From Halobacillus karajensis (GTDB taxonomy: Bacteria > Bacillota > Bacilli > Bacillales > Halobacillaceae): a stretch of 64,000 bases of DNA. The notes under the pieces were generated by a model. It made no database searches, was not told the DNA's origin, and saw only the letters and a program-made list of their open reading frames with translations. Position 1 is the stretch's first letter; every line of letters begins with the position of its first letter. A program made the translations under genes and the position numbers. This document shows positions 1 through 7,667 of this stretch, in pieces. The DNA lies in assembly GCF_900108515.1 (NCBI RefSeq), contig NZ_FNWW01000003.1:124001-188000 (forward strand). Reading direction: 5' to 3'.

Positions 1-66
1 AAGGAAAATAGGCAGAAGAATCGACACCGAAGAGGAGATTCGTTAAGATGAAACCAAATCATTAGT

Positions 67-84
67 TTGTGAAGGATGTCACAA
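67..84. promoter_or_regulatory. Rex-type redox operator upstream of cydAB
   Basis: The sequence TTGTGA-N6-TCACAA is an uninterrupted dyad that matches the known Rex (NADH/NAD+ sensing repressor) operator core. It lies about 90 bp before cydA. A possible -10 box TATACT follows at 126-131, without a convincing -35. Rex control of cydAB is established in Bacillus; its operation here is inferred from the site and its position. Confidence 0.75.
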
Positions 85-172
85 AATCGTCATCAACTAA
101 GTGATTATGAACCGTTTTCACACTTTATACTAAAATCATTGATTTACCCATTTGTAGTTAGGGGGAAGAAAG

Positions 173-1534
173 ATGTTTGGTTTTGAAACCGTTGAATTAA
201 GCCGTGCGTTAACAGCAATGACGCTGCTCTTTCATGCAATTTTTGCGACGCTTGGAGTGGGGATTCCTGTCCTCATTTCCGTTGCAGAATTCATAGGAAT
301 AAAGAAAAAGGATCCCCATTATACTCTTCTCGCCCGGCGGTGGACACGTGGCTATACAATCACCGTGGCAGTTGGGGTGGTAACAGGGACAGCCATCGGG
401 CTGCAATTATCACTCATATGGCCAAGCTTTATGCAGCTTGCCGGCAATGTGATTGCCCTGCCCTTGTTTATGGAGACGTTCGCTTTTTTCTTTGAAGCTA
501 TTTTTCTTGGCATTTATTTATATACGTGGGACCGGTTTAAGAAGCCTGTTTATCATTGGTTGCTTTCCATCCCGGTAGTTATTGGAGGGACACTTTCCGC
601 GTTTTTCATTACGACAGTGAACTCATTTATGAATACTCCTCAAGGTTTTGAAATGAAGGATGGACGATTCACAGCGGTTGATCCACTTGCAGCCATGTTC
701 AACCCTGCCACGCCGACAAAAGTATTTCACGTCATCTCATCTTCGTATTTGACGGCAGCTGCTATCCTCGCGGGTATCGCAGCCTTTATGATTCTCATAA
801 AAAAAGGATCGCTCTATCATAAGAAAGCGTTGAAACTCACGGTCACTATGACATTTATTTTTGCGATTTTAACAGCGGTCGCCGGCGATTTATCAGCAAA
901 ATTCCTCGCGGAGAACCAACCGGAAAAATTAGCCGCTGGGGAATGGCACTTTGAAACAGAAGAAGGCGCTGACCTCGTCGTATTTGGGAAGCTCAATGAA
1001 AATAATGAAGTCGAAAACGCGATCCGGATTCCGAATGCATTAAGTTTTCTTGCCCATGGAGATTTCAATGCAGAGGTGGAAGGATTGAATGAGACTCCAG
1101 AAGAGGAACAGCCGCCGCTTTGGATTCATTACATGTTCGATTTGATGGTCAGTATCGGCATTTACACCTTAGGTCTTTCCTTATTATTCCTCCTTTTCGC
1201 GAAAGTGAAGAAGTGGAATGAGCATCACCCGTTATTGTTATGGGGAATCGTTCTCGGAGGCCCGCTGACGATGCTTGCGATTGAATTTGGATGGATTTAT
1301 GCAGAGGTTGGACGTCAGCCATGGATTTTACGAGGGTTCATGACTGTGGCAGAAGGCGCCACAACCTCCCCTTATGTATTCTGGATGTTTGTCCTGTTCG
1401 CTGCTGTTTATCTTGTACTTGCCATCGGATGTCTCTTGGCATTACGGAAAATATTCAAAGGAAAACCGGCTGAAGTTGAGTTGGAACACCGGTATTCTCC
1501 GACCACCGCTGCTGAGAAGGAGGGGGACGTATGA
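173..1534 (+). CDS. cydA: Cytochrome bd quinol oxidase subunit I
   Basis: Heme-bearing subunit of the membrane cytochrome bd oxidase, which oxidises quinol and reduces oxygen to water at low oxygen tension. The 453-residue protein is mostly transmembrane. His21 and His186 sit where the axial heme ligands of CydA lie, and the family signature GWIYAEVGRQPW is near residues 373-384, followed by RGFM, which contains the probable heme b558 methionine ligand. The periplasmic Q-loop is short, as in Firmicutes. The start follows a strong AGGGGGAAG ribosome site. It overlaps cydB by four bases (ATGA), so the two are translationally coupled. A Rex-type operator lies upstream. Confidence 0.95.
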   Translation: MFGFETVELSRALTAMTLLFHAIFATLGVGIPVLISVAEFIGIKKKDPHYTLLARRWTRGYTITVAVGVVTGTAIGLQLSLIWPSFMQLAGNVIALPLFMETFAFFFEAIFLGIYLYTWDRFKKPVYHWLLSIPVVIGGTLSAFFITTVNSFMNTPQGFEMKDGRFTAVDPLAAMFNPATPTKVFHVISSSYLTAAAILAGIAAFMILIKKGSLYHKKALKLTVTMTFIFAILTAVAGDLSAKFLAENQPEKLAAGEWHFETEEGADLVVFGKLNENNEVENAIRIPNALSFLAHGDFNAEVEGLNETPEEEQPPLWIHYMFDLMVSIGIYTLGLSLLFLLFAKVKKWNEHHPLLLWGIVLGGPLTMLAIEFGWIYAEVGRQPWILRGFMTVAEGATTSPYVFWMFVLFAAVYLVLAIGCLLALRKIFKGKPAEVELEHRYSPTTAAEKEGDV

Positions 1535-2544
1535 GTTACGAATTAGTGGGAATCACAGTTTTATGGATTTTCCTTTATGGCTATTTGATCATCGCGTCCA
1601 TAGATTTCGGGGCTGGATTTTTCGCTTATTATGCCCGACTGACGAAAAAGGACCATTTGATGAATCAGCTGATCTCCCGATATCTCTCCCCTGTGTGGGA
1701 AGTCACCAATGTATTCTTTGTTTTCTTCTTTGTCGGGCTTGTCGGGTTCTTTCCGGATATGGCCTACTATTTCGGGCAGTCTTTACTGATTCCAGGCAGT
1801 ATTGCTATTGTGCTTCTTGCTATCCGTGGGTCTTTCTACGCGTTTGAAAACTACGGATCCAAGGATAATCACTTGTACATGTTTTTATATGGGGCGACAG
1901 GTCTGCTTATTCCGGCTTCTCTTTCCACTGCGCTGACTATTTCAGAGGGAGGCTATATAAAAGAGACAGCAGGAGGCGTCCAACTGCTTTATGGAGAGTT
2001 GTTCACCAGTCCTTATTCCTGGAGTGTTGTTTTCCTGGCCATTGTGAGTGTCCTGTATATCAGTGCCATGTTCCTCACCTATTATGCTCATCGAGCAGGT
2101 GATCAACCAGCCCTAGAGCTTTTGAGGAAATATGCTTTGTTCTGGAGTTCTCCGACGATAATAGCCAGTCTGACGACCTTCATTGCTCTTAGCCAACAGA
2201 ACATGGACCACTTTCAACGGGCGATGGATCTATGGTGGGTCTTTGGCATTTCCGTCGGTTTCTTTATGGTTGCGGTATTTCTCGTGTATCAGGGGAAACA
2301 TTACGGTTGGGCTTTTATGGCCGTAATGGTCCAATTTTTCGTCGCTTTCTTCGGATACGGGGCTTCTCATCTTCCGTATTTGTTACACCCGTATGTGACG
2401 ATCACCAGCGGAGTGACAAATGAGTCCATGGCGATTGCCCTGATTGTTGCGTTTATCGCGGGATTACTCTTGTTAATTCCATCCTTACTATTACTGATGC
2501 GTCTCTTCCTCTTCGACGCTGACTATGTAAAAGGCAAAAAATGA
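1531..2544 (+). CDS. cydB: Cytochrome bd quinol oxidase subunit II
   Basis: Second membrane subunit of cytochrome bd oxidase. It is 337 residues with about eight to nine hydrophobic segments and the N-terminal pattern of a CydB protein (a glycine/aspartate motif near IIASIDFGAG, residues 22-31). The start codon overlaps the cydA stop. The usual maturation transporter genes cydC and cydD do not follow; the next gene is ktrC after a hairpin, so cydCD must be elsewhere or substituted. Identity is firm from pairing with cydA and from the membrane pattern. Confidence 0.93.
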   Translation: MSYELVGITVLWIFLYGYLIIASIDFGAGFFAYYARLTKKDHLMNQLISRYLSPVWEVTNVFFVFFFVGLVGFFPDMAYYFGQSLLIPGSIAIVLLAIRGSFYAFENYGSKDNHLYMFLYGATGLLIPASLSTALTISEGGYIKETAGGVQLLYGELFTSPYSWSVVFLAIVSVLYISAMFLTYYAHRAGDQPALELLRKYALFWSSPTIIASLTTFIALSQQNMDHFQRAMDLWWVFGISVGFFMVAVFLVYQGKHYGWAFMAVMVQFFVAFFGYGASHLPYLLHPYVTITSGVTNESMAIALIVAFIAGLLLLIPSLLLLMRLFLFDADYVKGKK

Positions 2545-2551
2545 TGGGACA

Positions 2552-2586
2552 AGCTTGGAGAATCTTTTCTCCAGGCTATTTTTATA
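2552..2586 (+). terminator. Probable terminator after cydAB
   Basis: AGCTTGGAGAA pairs with TTCTCCAGGCT around a short loop and is followed by ATTTTTAT, directly after the cydB stop. The stem carries one or two imperfections. Confidence 0.6.
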
Positions 2587-2707
2587 GTTTAGAGCGAAAG
2601 ATTGCGTGGAAAACGAACCTTTCATTTTAATCCGTGATGGCATAGTTGTTCCCTGTTTTATGTGGTAGAATAAGCATAGATTTTGCGAGACAGTTGGAGG
2701 TTGGCAT

Positions 2708-3373
2708 ATGAAAAAAGATTTCGCCGTCATAGGACTCGGTCGGTTTGGAGGCAGTATTTGCCGGGAATTAAGCCGGGAGGGTATGGAAGTACTGGCGTTA
2801 GACCTTGATGAGGATAAAGTGAACGAATACCGGGATATTGCATCACATGCCGTCATTGCGGATTCCACAGATGAAAGCGTCTTGAAGGAGCTTGGTTTCC
2901 GTAACATCGATCATGTGATCGTCGCTATCGGGGATAATATTCAGGCAAGCATGTTAACGACGTTAATTCTGAAGGAAATGGGACTCAAAATGATTACGGT
3001 CAAAGCCCAAAATGATTATCATGAGAAAATTTTAAATAAAATTGGAGCCGATCAAGTGGTTCACCCTGAGCGTGATATGGGGAAACGGATTGCTCACAAT
3101 ATCATTTCCAACAATATTCTCGATTATATCGAGCTCTCGGATGATCACAGTGTCGTGGAAGTGAAAGCTGGAGATAAAATGGGGGGGAGGACGCTTGTGG
3201 ACCTTGATATTCGTGCAGAATACGGCTGTAACGTCGTGGCGATTAAGCGTGACAGGGATGTCATCGTTTCCCCAATGGCTACGGAGGAAATTAAGGAAAG
3301 CGATGTCCTCATCGTAATCGGAGCAGACAAAGATATCAGTCGATTTGAAAAGAATCTCGTATTGGAAGATTAA
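2708..3373 (+). CDS. ktrC: Ktr potassium uptake gating subunit (RCK domain protein)
   Basis: Cytosolic RCK/TrkA-type ring protein that binds nucleotides and gates a KtrB/KtrD-type potassium channel. The protein is 221 residues, the same length as B. subtilis KtrC. An N-terminal Rossmann fold shows GLGRFG at residues 9-14 and the acidic ribose-binding Asp32. A C-terminal RCK_C domain occupies roughly residues 135-221. No channel subunit lies beside it, as is also true of ktrC in B. subtilis. A GGAGGTTGGCAT stretch places the ribosome. Potassium uptake matters for osmoadaptation, in keeping with a halophile. KtrA is the alternative paralog name; gene order favours KtrC. Confidence 0.88.
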   Translation: MKKDFAVIGLGRFGGSICRELSREGMEVLALDLDEDKVNEYRDIASHAVIADSTDESVLKELGFRNIDHVIVAIGDNIQASMLTTLILKEMGLKMITVKAQNDYHEKILNKIGADQVVHPERDMGKRIAHNIISNNILDYIELSDDHSVVEVKAGDKMGGRTLVDLDIRAEYGCNVVAIKRDRDVIVSPMATEEIKESDVLIVIGADKDISRFEKNLVLED

Positions 3374-3381
3374 ACGCAGCG

Positions 3382-3413
3382 AGCCCCTGGTCTAATGACC
3401 AGGGGCTATTTTA
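3382..3413 (+). terminator. Intrinsic terminator after ktrC
   Basis: A perfect 10-bp stem AGCCCCTGGT / ACCAGGGGCT with a 6-nt loop is followed by ATTTTAT, just after the ktrC stop. Confidence 0.85.
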
Positions 3414-3704
3414 TATGGACGGGCTCCTGAAGGGAAAAAAAGGAGCAATAATATGTGACGCTTTAAAAACCATATGGAACTATTTGGAGGTGAGTGAATT
3501 AGGTTCGCTTTTTCCCACAACAGCCGCCACGTCTGATCGGTCGATTCCCCTTACCGGACGAAGACGTGTTTATGACCATCGGATGATCAGAGCCTTTGAA
3601 AGGCTGATTAAACTGTACTTGTCTTTTCACTTTTCTTGCTTTCACGACTACCTCTCCTTAATCTTAATACTGTATTATAGTCTCTTACTAATAAAGGGGG
3701 AGGG
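3414..3704. other. Gap of about 290 bp with no supported gene
   Basis: A 97-codon open frame crosses this stretch, but it has no ribosome site and its predicted protein has no recognisable composition. It is treated as chance. The stretch separates the ktrC terminator from the 3' end of the minus-strand JAMM gene. Confidence 0.5.
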
Positions 3705-4109
3705 CTAATGGGAAGGGTCTATTAAAAAGGGGTGTTCATCATAAGTATGGGAGTGAATCGTGTAGCACTTCAGGACAGGAGGATGGGTCTTAAAGGATAC
3801 AATAATCATTTTTACTTGTTCATCGGGATGGTACCAAAGATCTCTAGAGGAAGGAATGGGTGCTGTGGTAGGGTGAGAGTGATAAATACCCAGCACCTTT
3901 TGTCCTTGCTCATTTACTTTCTTTATGGTCGATTCGACGACCTTCTTGCTAATAAAATACCGGTTTCGATATTTTTGTTCATTAGCAAGAGGCCACACGC
4001 TTTCTACACGCGATGCTTTTGCTCCTGCTACTAATCCGCACGCCTCATGAGGATGTTCCTGGACACCGTGAGAAATAATCTGCTGGTATAGGGTGGGGGA
4101 AATCTTCAT
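3705..4109 (-). CDS. JAMM/MPN+ metalloprotease (Mov34/M67 family)
   Basis: Small stand-alone JAMM isopeptidase-type protein of 134 residues. The complete catalytic motif is visible: Glu22, then His77-Ser-His79-Pro, Ser87 and Asp90 in exact H-x-H-x7-S-x2-D spacing, so it should bind zinc and be active. Bacterial members cut C-terminal tails from sulfur-carrier proteins (ThiS/MoaD-like) or other isopeptide or peptide bonds; no such partner lies nearby, so the substrate is unknown. The ATG at 4109 was chosen because a GTG at 4124 is itself part of the ribosome site. It starts two bases after the stop of the upstream coiled-coil gene, which indicates translational coupling and suggests a shared job. 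Confidence 0.85.
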   Translation of the reverse strand: MKISPTLYQQIISHGVQEHPHEACGLVAGAKASRVESVWPLANEQKYRNRYFISKKVVESTIKKVNEQGQKVLGIYHSHPTTAPIPSSRDLWYHPDEQVKMIIVSFKTHPPVLKCYTIHSHTYDEHPFLIDPSH

Positions 4110-4111
4110 AT

Positions 4112-5200
4112 CTAACTGTTCCACCTTTGGAATAAGGAAAACAGGGAGCGCTCTTTTTTCTTCGTTGTTTCTTCATTGGAGGCTGCATGCGCTGTGTCAT
4201 TCGTTGATTCCTTTTTGTCTGGAGTTTTTGGTTGATCGGCTGCATTTTCTTGGGTGGTCGACGGGGTGTTGTCAGCCATCCTCATTTGCTTGGCCATTTG
4301 TGCAGATTCGGGCCGCATGAGTTGAAACTGAATGGTTTTCTTTGGTGCCTCTGTTTCCTCCATTAATCCATTTTGGACGGATTTTTCATTTAATTCATTT
4401 TGGGCGGATTTTTCATCGTTTTTTTTTGAATTGGCTCTTACAGTCGTTTGCTGATTCAAATCGAACTGCGGGTTGACATAGGTTTTCGATTTTCCAGCTT
4501 TAGCTCTTGACTGTTTTGAAAAAGATGGTGATGGGGCCTGGAAGCCTTGTGATGGTCCCTGAAATCCTTGTGACGGTCCCTGGTAACCTTGTTGATACGG
4601 ATTATAAGAAGGTTGGTGGCTCATGGGTGGTTGATAATCATTCCGTGGCTGTGAGACACGGGCCGATTTCAACATGTTTTGCAATTTGCGATATTCCGAT
4701 GTGCGCTGTTTTGACTGTTGCGGCGGCTCCATTATTGGAGAAAAATTTTCCTGGGGCTGATGTGTTGTTTGGACGAGTTGTTTCAGTTGATGAATCTCCA
4801 GGTTTAAACGGTCCACCTCACTTGGCTCTTCCTTTTTCTTGGCCATACTTTGTTCATCTATAAAACGATTCATTTTTTCCATCAATTCATGGACTTGGAT
4901 CCGGTCCATTTTTTCTTTGATGGACGTCATATCTTTTTTCAATCCGTTTATCGTTTCCGTGACGGATTGAAGTTGAGCAAAAAGCTGTTTCGTCTTTTGC
5001 TCAGAATTATAATGGTACTTATCCATTTTCCTCAAAACTCCTTCTGTTTGAAACTTAAAATCATGAGATTCTTGTTTAGCAAGAAGGTAGTCGTCGATCA
5101 AACTTCCATTTTTTAAGGAATGCAGCATTTCTTTATAGAGTACTAATTTTTCTTTCTTCGAATGGAGTTCTTCTGAGTTGTTCGGACGTTTTTGATCCAT
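4112..5200 (-). CDS. Low-complexity coiled-coil protein, function unknown
   Basis: Not recognised. The protein is about 362 residues and very hydrophilic. The first 140 residues are Lys/Glu/Gln-rich and predicted coiled coil. A Gln/Pro/Ser-rich middle follows, containing a short tandem repeat of the type (QGFQGPS) near residues 205-225. The tail is disordered and acidic/basic and ends in an amphipathic FSLFQRW stretch. There is no signal peptide or membrane segment. The start at the ATG at 5200 follows AAAAGGG. It is the first gene of a two-gene operon with the JAMM protease. Composition resembles spore coat or other structural assembly proteins, but that is inference only. Confidence 0.7.
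   Translation of the reverse strand: MDQKRPNNSEELHSKKEKLVLYKEMLHSLKNGSLIDDYLLAKQESHDFKFQTEGVLRKMDKYHYNSEQKTKQLFAQLQSVTETINGLKKDMTSIKEKMDRIQVHELMEKMNRFIDEQSMAKKKEEPSEVDRLNLEIHQLKQLVQTTHQPQENFSPIMEPPQQSKQRTSEYRKLQNMLKSARVSQPRNDYQPPMSHQPSYNPYQQGYQGPSQGFQGPSQGFQAPSPSFSKQSRAKAGKSKTYVNPQFDLNQQTTVRANSKKNDEKSAQNELNEKSVQNGLMEETEAPKKTIQFQLMRPESAQMAKQMRMADNTPSTTQENAADQPKTPDKKESTNDTAHAASNEETTKKKERSLFSLFQRWNS
4538..4592. repeat. Short tandem coding repeat (about 18-21 bp units)
   Basis: Three imperfect units containing CCTTGTGA(T/C)GGTCCCTG lie inside the coiled-coil gene. On the minus strand they encode successive Gly-Phe/Tyr-Gln-Gly-Pro-Ser-Gln blocks. Such arrays can change copy number by slippage without breaking the frame. 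Confidence 0.7.
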
Positions 5201-5460
5201 CACTCATCACCCTTTTCAAGCACATTAATATACTATTTGTGTCTTAGCAATACGTGACACATGGACCGATTTTTCCAACCCAATTGCTGTGGTATTCTCT
5301 TTCTTATTATTGTATGTCTTAGAAATTGAATTATTTGAAGATTTTTTTAAAGAGGACAGTCACAAGAAAACACGTCCATGAATCTACTGTAGGTGTTCGC
5401 ACAAAATGCTAAATTGAACGAAATCTCAGCAGATGCACTAGTCCCATCGGTAGGTCCGTT

Positions 5461-5469
5461 CATATGCTA
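5461..5469 (+). promoter_or_regulatory. Candidate sigma-K/sigma-E type -10 element
   Basis: CATATGCTA fits the mother-cell -10 pattern CATAnnnTA exactly and lies about 40 bp before the start of the cysteine-rich gene. A matching -35 (AC core) at the right spacing is not evident, so this is suggestive only. Confidence 0.35.
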
Positions 5470-5509
5470 CAAATGAAAGAAAAATCTTATTCGGAGGTGT
5501 TTGCATACC

Positions 5510-6184
5510 ATGCAAGCAAAAAATCTTAGCGGGGGCCAAGAGCTCCTATGTATCAACACAGAAAAAGTTTATGACTGGATCATCAACGAAGCGACATTCG
5601 ATTTAAGTGTCGATGGACTTGAGTTGCCAATCGGCCCGGATGGAAGCCAGCTGACATGTGACGATATCGTTATTGATACAGTGACATGTGAAGTGGAGCC
5701 AATTGACGCTGAAGTTCTTGGGCGGGTAGACCAGGAACTTGTGGTTGATGGCACAATGTTGACTCTTCAATTGGTCAGCATCCGCAAAAACTTCGAAGTA
5801 ACGATCTTCGTAGATTTGACACCGGAATTGGGTGGCGGAACTGTGGAGGTTGGAAGTGCAGAATTTACTCGTTGTGAGCAGGTTCTCCTTTGTGCTCCAG
5901 AAGGAACAGAGATCGATGTCGACTACACAGACTTGAGCTGCTTTGTTTGTACAGCGTCCTGCGTTGAAAACGGAACAGAGGCTGACGAATTAGACGTCGA
6001 CGTAACAGTCCGTCTTTGCCAAAGCATCCAATCCACATTTGATGTGACTCTAGAAATCACTGCTGAGTTCTGTCAGCCGCGTGATATTCTTCCAATCCCG
6101 CCATGCCCGACTCCAACAATCCCACCACAGTGCCCTGTCTTGTTCCCAAATGGTGACGACGACAACAACGGTAATGATTGCTAA
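5510..6184 (+). CDS. Acidic cysteine-rich protein, possible spore-surface protein
   Basis: Not firmly recognised. The protein is 224 residues with 13 cysteines (14, 50, 60, 122, 128, 144, 147, 151, 170, 188, 199, 208, 224), many Asp/Glu, alternating beta-strand-like segments and a Pro/Cys-rich tail ending in an Asp/Asn run and a terminal Cys. The N-terminal Cys-x3-Glu-Lys-Val-Tyr-Asp-Trp block recalls SPOCS-type or spore-surface proteins, at low certainty. There is no signal peptide. The ATG at 5510 was chosen because GGAGGT at 5493-5498 is 11 bases away; a TTG at 5501 would be too close. It is a single transcription unit ended by a strong terminator, with a mother-cell-like -10 upstream. Disulfide crosslinking in a coat or crust layer is a plausible inference. 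Confidence 0.72.
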   Translation: MQAKNLSGGQELLCINTEKVYDWIINEATFDLSVDGLELPIGPDGSQLTCDDIVIDTVTCEVEPIDAEVLGRVDQELVVDGTMLTLQLVSIRKNFEVTIFVDLTPELGGGTVEVGSAEFTRCEQVLLCAPEGTEIDVDYTDLSCFVCTASCVENGTEADELDVDVTVRLCQSIQSTFDVTLEITAEFCQPRDILPIPPCPTPTIPPQCPVLFPNGDDDNNGNDC

Positions 6185-6201
6185 GCTAGGGTCATAGGTT
6201 T

Positions 6202-6232
6202 AAAGAGAGGAATCCTTTCCTCTCTTTTTATT
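6202..6232 (+). terminator. Intrinsic terminator of the cysteine-rich gene
   Basis: A perfect 11-bp stem AAAGAGAGGAA / TTCCTCTCTTT with a 4-nt loop is followed by a T-rich tail. Confidence 0.88.
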
Positions 6233-6334
6233 TTGGCGTAAGCTAAGAAAACGTTCGTACTTGGGTTATTAAACGAAATGGCAGTTACCTGGGAAGACGT
6301 GATTTCCGCAATACCTTTGGAGATTAAGGAGGCT

Positions 6335-6450
6335 GGGAAAGGACTCACTTTTCTAGGGGGACTGGCAAGATTCCTCGGGCTAAACCCTGTGGGATCTCGC
6401 CTCGTTCATTCTGCTGTGGGAGTCTCCTCCTTCCTCAACGCTACTTTCCC
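6335..6450 (-). repeat. Decayed copy of a Bacillaceae intergenic repeat
   Basis: The tracts CCTCGGGCTAAACCCTGTGG, GATCTCGCC and CTGTGGGAGTCTCC are degenerate forms of a GC-rich repeat I know from intergenic regions of Bacillus-type genomes (core around CCTGCGGGGTCTC...CGCAGGAGTC). This copy is inverted relative to the one at 6595-6690. A 96-codon open frame across it is considered spurious. Confidence 0.55.
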
Positions 6451-6594
6451 TATATATAGGGCTCGAATTCACTGCGTAGAAACCCTTAGCCTGGTTAGGG
6501 AGGAGAATCATTCTTCAGTCCCCTATAAAAAGTTATTTTCAGCTACTCAAGCTCCCTATCAAGAATAGGGTTTGATGATCTCCTATCGTGTGGA

Positions 6595-6690
6595 AAAATG
6601 GAGGGACTCCTTCGGGAGGGTTATGATAGGTAAGATCCCGGAAGGCGAAGCCAAAGAATGCTCACCACATACCCAAGGAAAGCGAGCCCT
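6595..6690 (+). repeat. Second copy of the same intergenic repeat, opposite orientation
   Basis: GACTCCTTCGGGAGGGTTAT, then AGGTAAGATCCCGGAAGGCG and GGAAAGCGAGCCC, follow the repeat core (GACTCCTGCGGGAG...GTGAGACCCCGCAGG...GGAAAGCGAG). With the 6335-6450 copy it forms a long imperfect inverted repeat. The 6233-6822 stretch otherwise holds no supported gene. Confidence 0.6.
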
Positions 6691-6822
6691 TTTCCCACCC
6701 ACCATATCCTCAAACAAAAGCCTCGTAGGTATGTGTTCTCGATAAGTGTGCTTATAGAGAATAAGAGGATTCTTTTTGGAGTAAGAATCATTAATAAGAC
6801 ATATTTTGTGGAGGTGATTGGA

Positions 6823-7380
6823 GTGGATTCAGACCTTTCACAATGGAAAAAAAGACATGAACGCTACATTCATGAAATTAAAGAGAAAATCGAAGAACTA
6901 AAACAATCCCAGGATCAGCATGTATACAGCTATTTTACATACTCAATTCACTTTTCCCACGATCCTGCCCACGAAAGCATGCTTCTTGGCAGCTTCCATA
7001 TTCAGAATAAAGGAAGAGAACCGTTCAAGGCTCCCTACATTTGTCTGAAGCTATCAGAGAACTCCATTTTTCATTTTTTAGGTAAATATCTCTACAAAGA
7101 TTCTTTAAAGAAGATGCGTATGTCCGGAGCATGGGAGCGGTTGAATGAAGTGACAGATAAAGAGGAATTCTGGCTGCGTCCTGTTGAAGTGAAACAGATT
7201 GAACCAGGAGATTCCTTAACCTTTTCCAACTTCCAATTGAAATGGTCTCCGGAAAAAAACTATGCCGGCAGCTTGATGGGCTTTACGTATGGCGAAGAGC
7301 ATGAAGAAGGGGTTCCTGCTTTGAACCAAATTAACCTCAGTGGGATGAACGTAGATAGGGAGGACGATAATCATGGATGA
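6823..7380 (+). CDS. Protein of unknown function, first gene of a three-gene operon
   Basis: Not recognised. The protein is about 185 residues with a short basic/acidic helical N-terminus (residues 5-30, predicted coiled coil). A beta-rich domain with Gly-Arg-Glu-Pro and Pro-Gly-Asp-Ser turns near residues 65-150 is compatible with an Ig-like or beta-sandwich fold. There is no signal peptide or membrane helix. The GTG at 6823 is preferred because GGAGGTG sits 6 bases before it; upstream in-frame codons run back into the decayed repeat. The 3' end overlaps the next gene by 8 bases, so the two are coupled. Neighbours are a 90-residue helical protein and a long coiled-coil protein. Confidence 0.68.
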   Translation: MDSDLSQWKKRHERYIHEIKEKIEELKQSQDQHVYSYFTYSIHFSHDPAHESMLLGSFHIQNKGREPFKAPYICLKLSENSIFHFLGKYLYKDSLKKMRMSGAWERLNEVTDKEEFWLRPVEVKQIEPGDSLTFSNFQLKWSPEKNYAGSLMGFTYGEEHEEGVPALNQINLSGMNVDREDDNHG

Positions 7381-7645
7381 TCGCGAACTACAGATCTTCA
7401 TGAAAAAGTATCTCAGGCAGTGGATGATGCGTCAGTTGAGCGATGTGAAAGAAGGGAAAAAAGGCCAAAGTTTCGTCTATTTGGATGAACAAACATTGCA
7501 AATGCTGTTGATGATGCTACTTATGAATAAAGAGGAGAAAGGAGGAGCGTCTACGTCGAATGAGGGAAAAAAGCAAGCTTTTGAAAATCTTTTAGAAGAG
7601 CAGGAAGATCATCTGAAAGAAATTCTGGATTTACTGAACAATTAA
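7373..7645 (+). CDS. Small helical protein of unknown function
   Basis: Not recognised. The 90-residue, mostly alpha-helical protein has a methionine/leucine-rich stretch (LQMLLMMLLMN near residues 42-52), a Gly/Ser linker, and a Glu-rich C-terminal helix that looks able to form a coiled coil. There is no signal peptide; the hydrophobic run is too short for a confident membrane helix. It starts inside the last codons of the upstream gene and is followed 22 bases later by the long coiled-coil gene. The arrangement suggests a small adaptor co-made with its partners, which is inference. Confidence 0.68.
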   Translation: MDDRELQIFMKKYLRQWMMRQLSDVKEGKKGQSFVYLDEQTLQMLLMMLLMNKEEKGGASTSNEGKKQAFENLLEEQEDHLKEILDLLNN

Positions 7646-7667
7646 ATGCTCGGTAGGAGGAATGAGG

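Noticed and set aside
1-66. Possible end of an upstream gene
   Set aside because: Too short and without a clear frame or terminator to assign.
3415-3708. 97-codon open frame after the ktrC terminator
   Set aside because: No ribosome site, starts inside the terminator tail, unnatural composition, no family.
4538-4592. CRISPR-like or regulatory direct repeats
   Set aside because: The units are contiguous, in frame and inside a coding sequence; no spacers.
6278-6568. 96-codon open frame
   Set aside because: Crosses a decayed GC-rich repeat; no ribosome site.
6658-6822. N-terminal extension of the 6.8-kb gene
   Set aside because: Reads through the second decayed repeat; GGAGGTG supports the GTG at 6823 instead.
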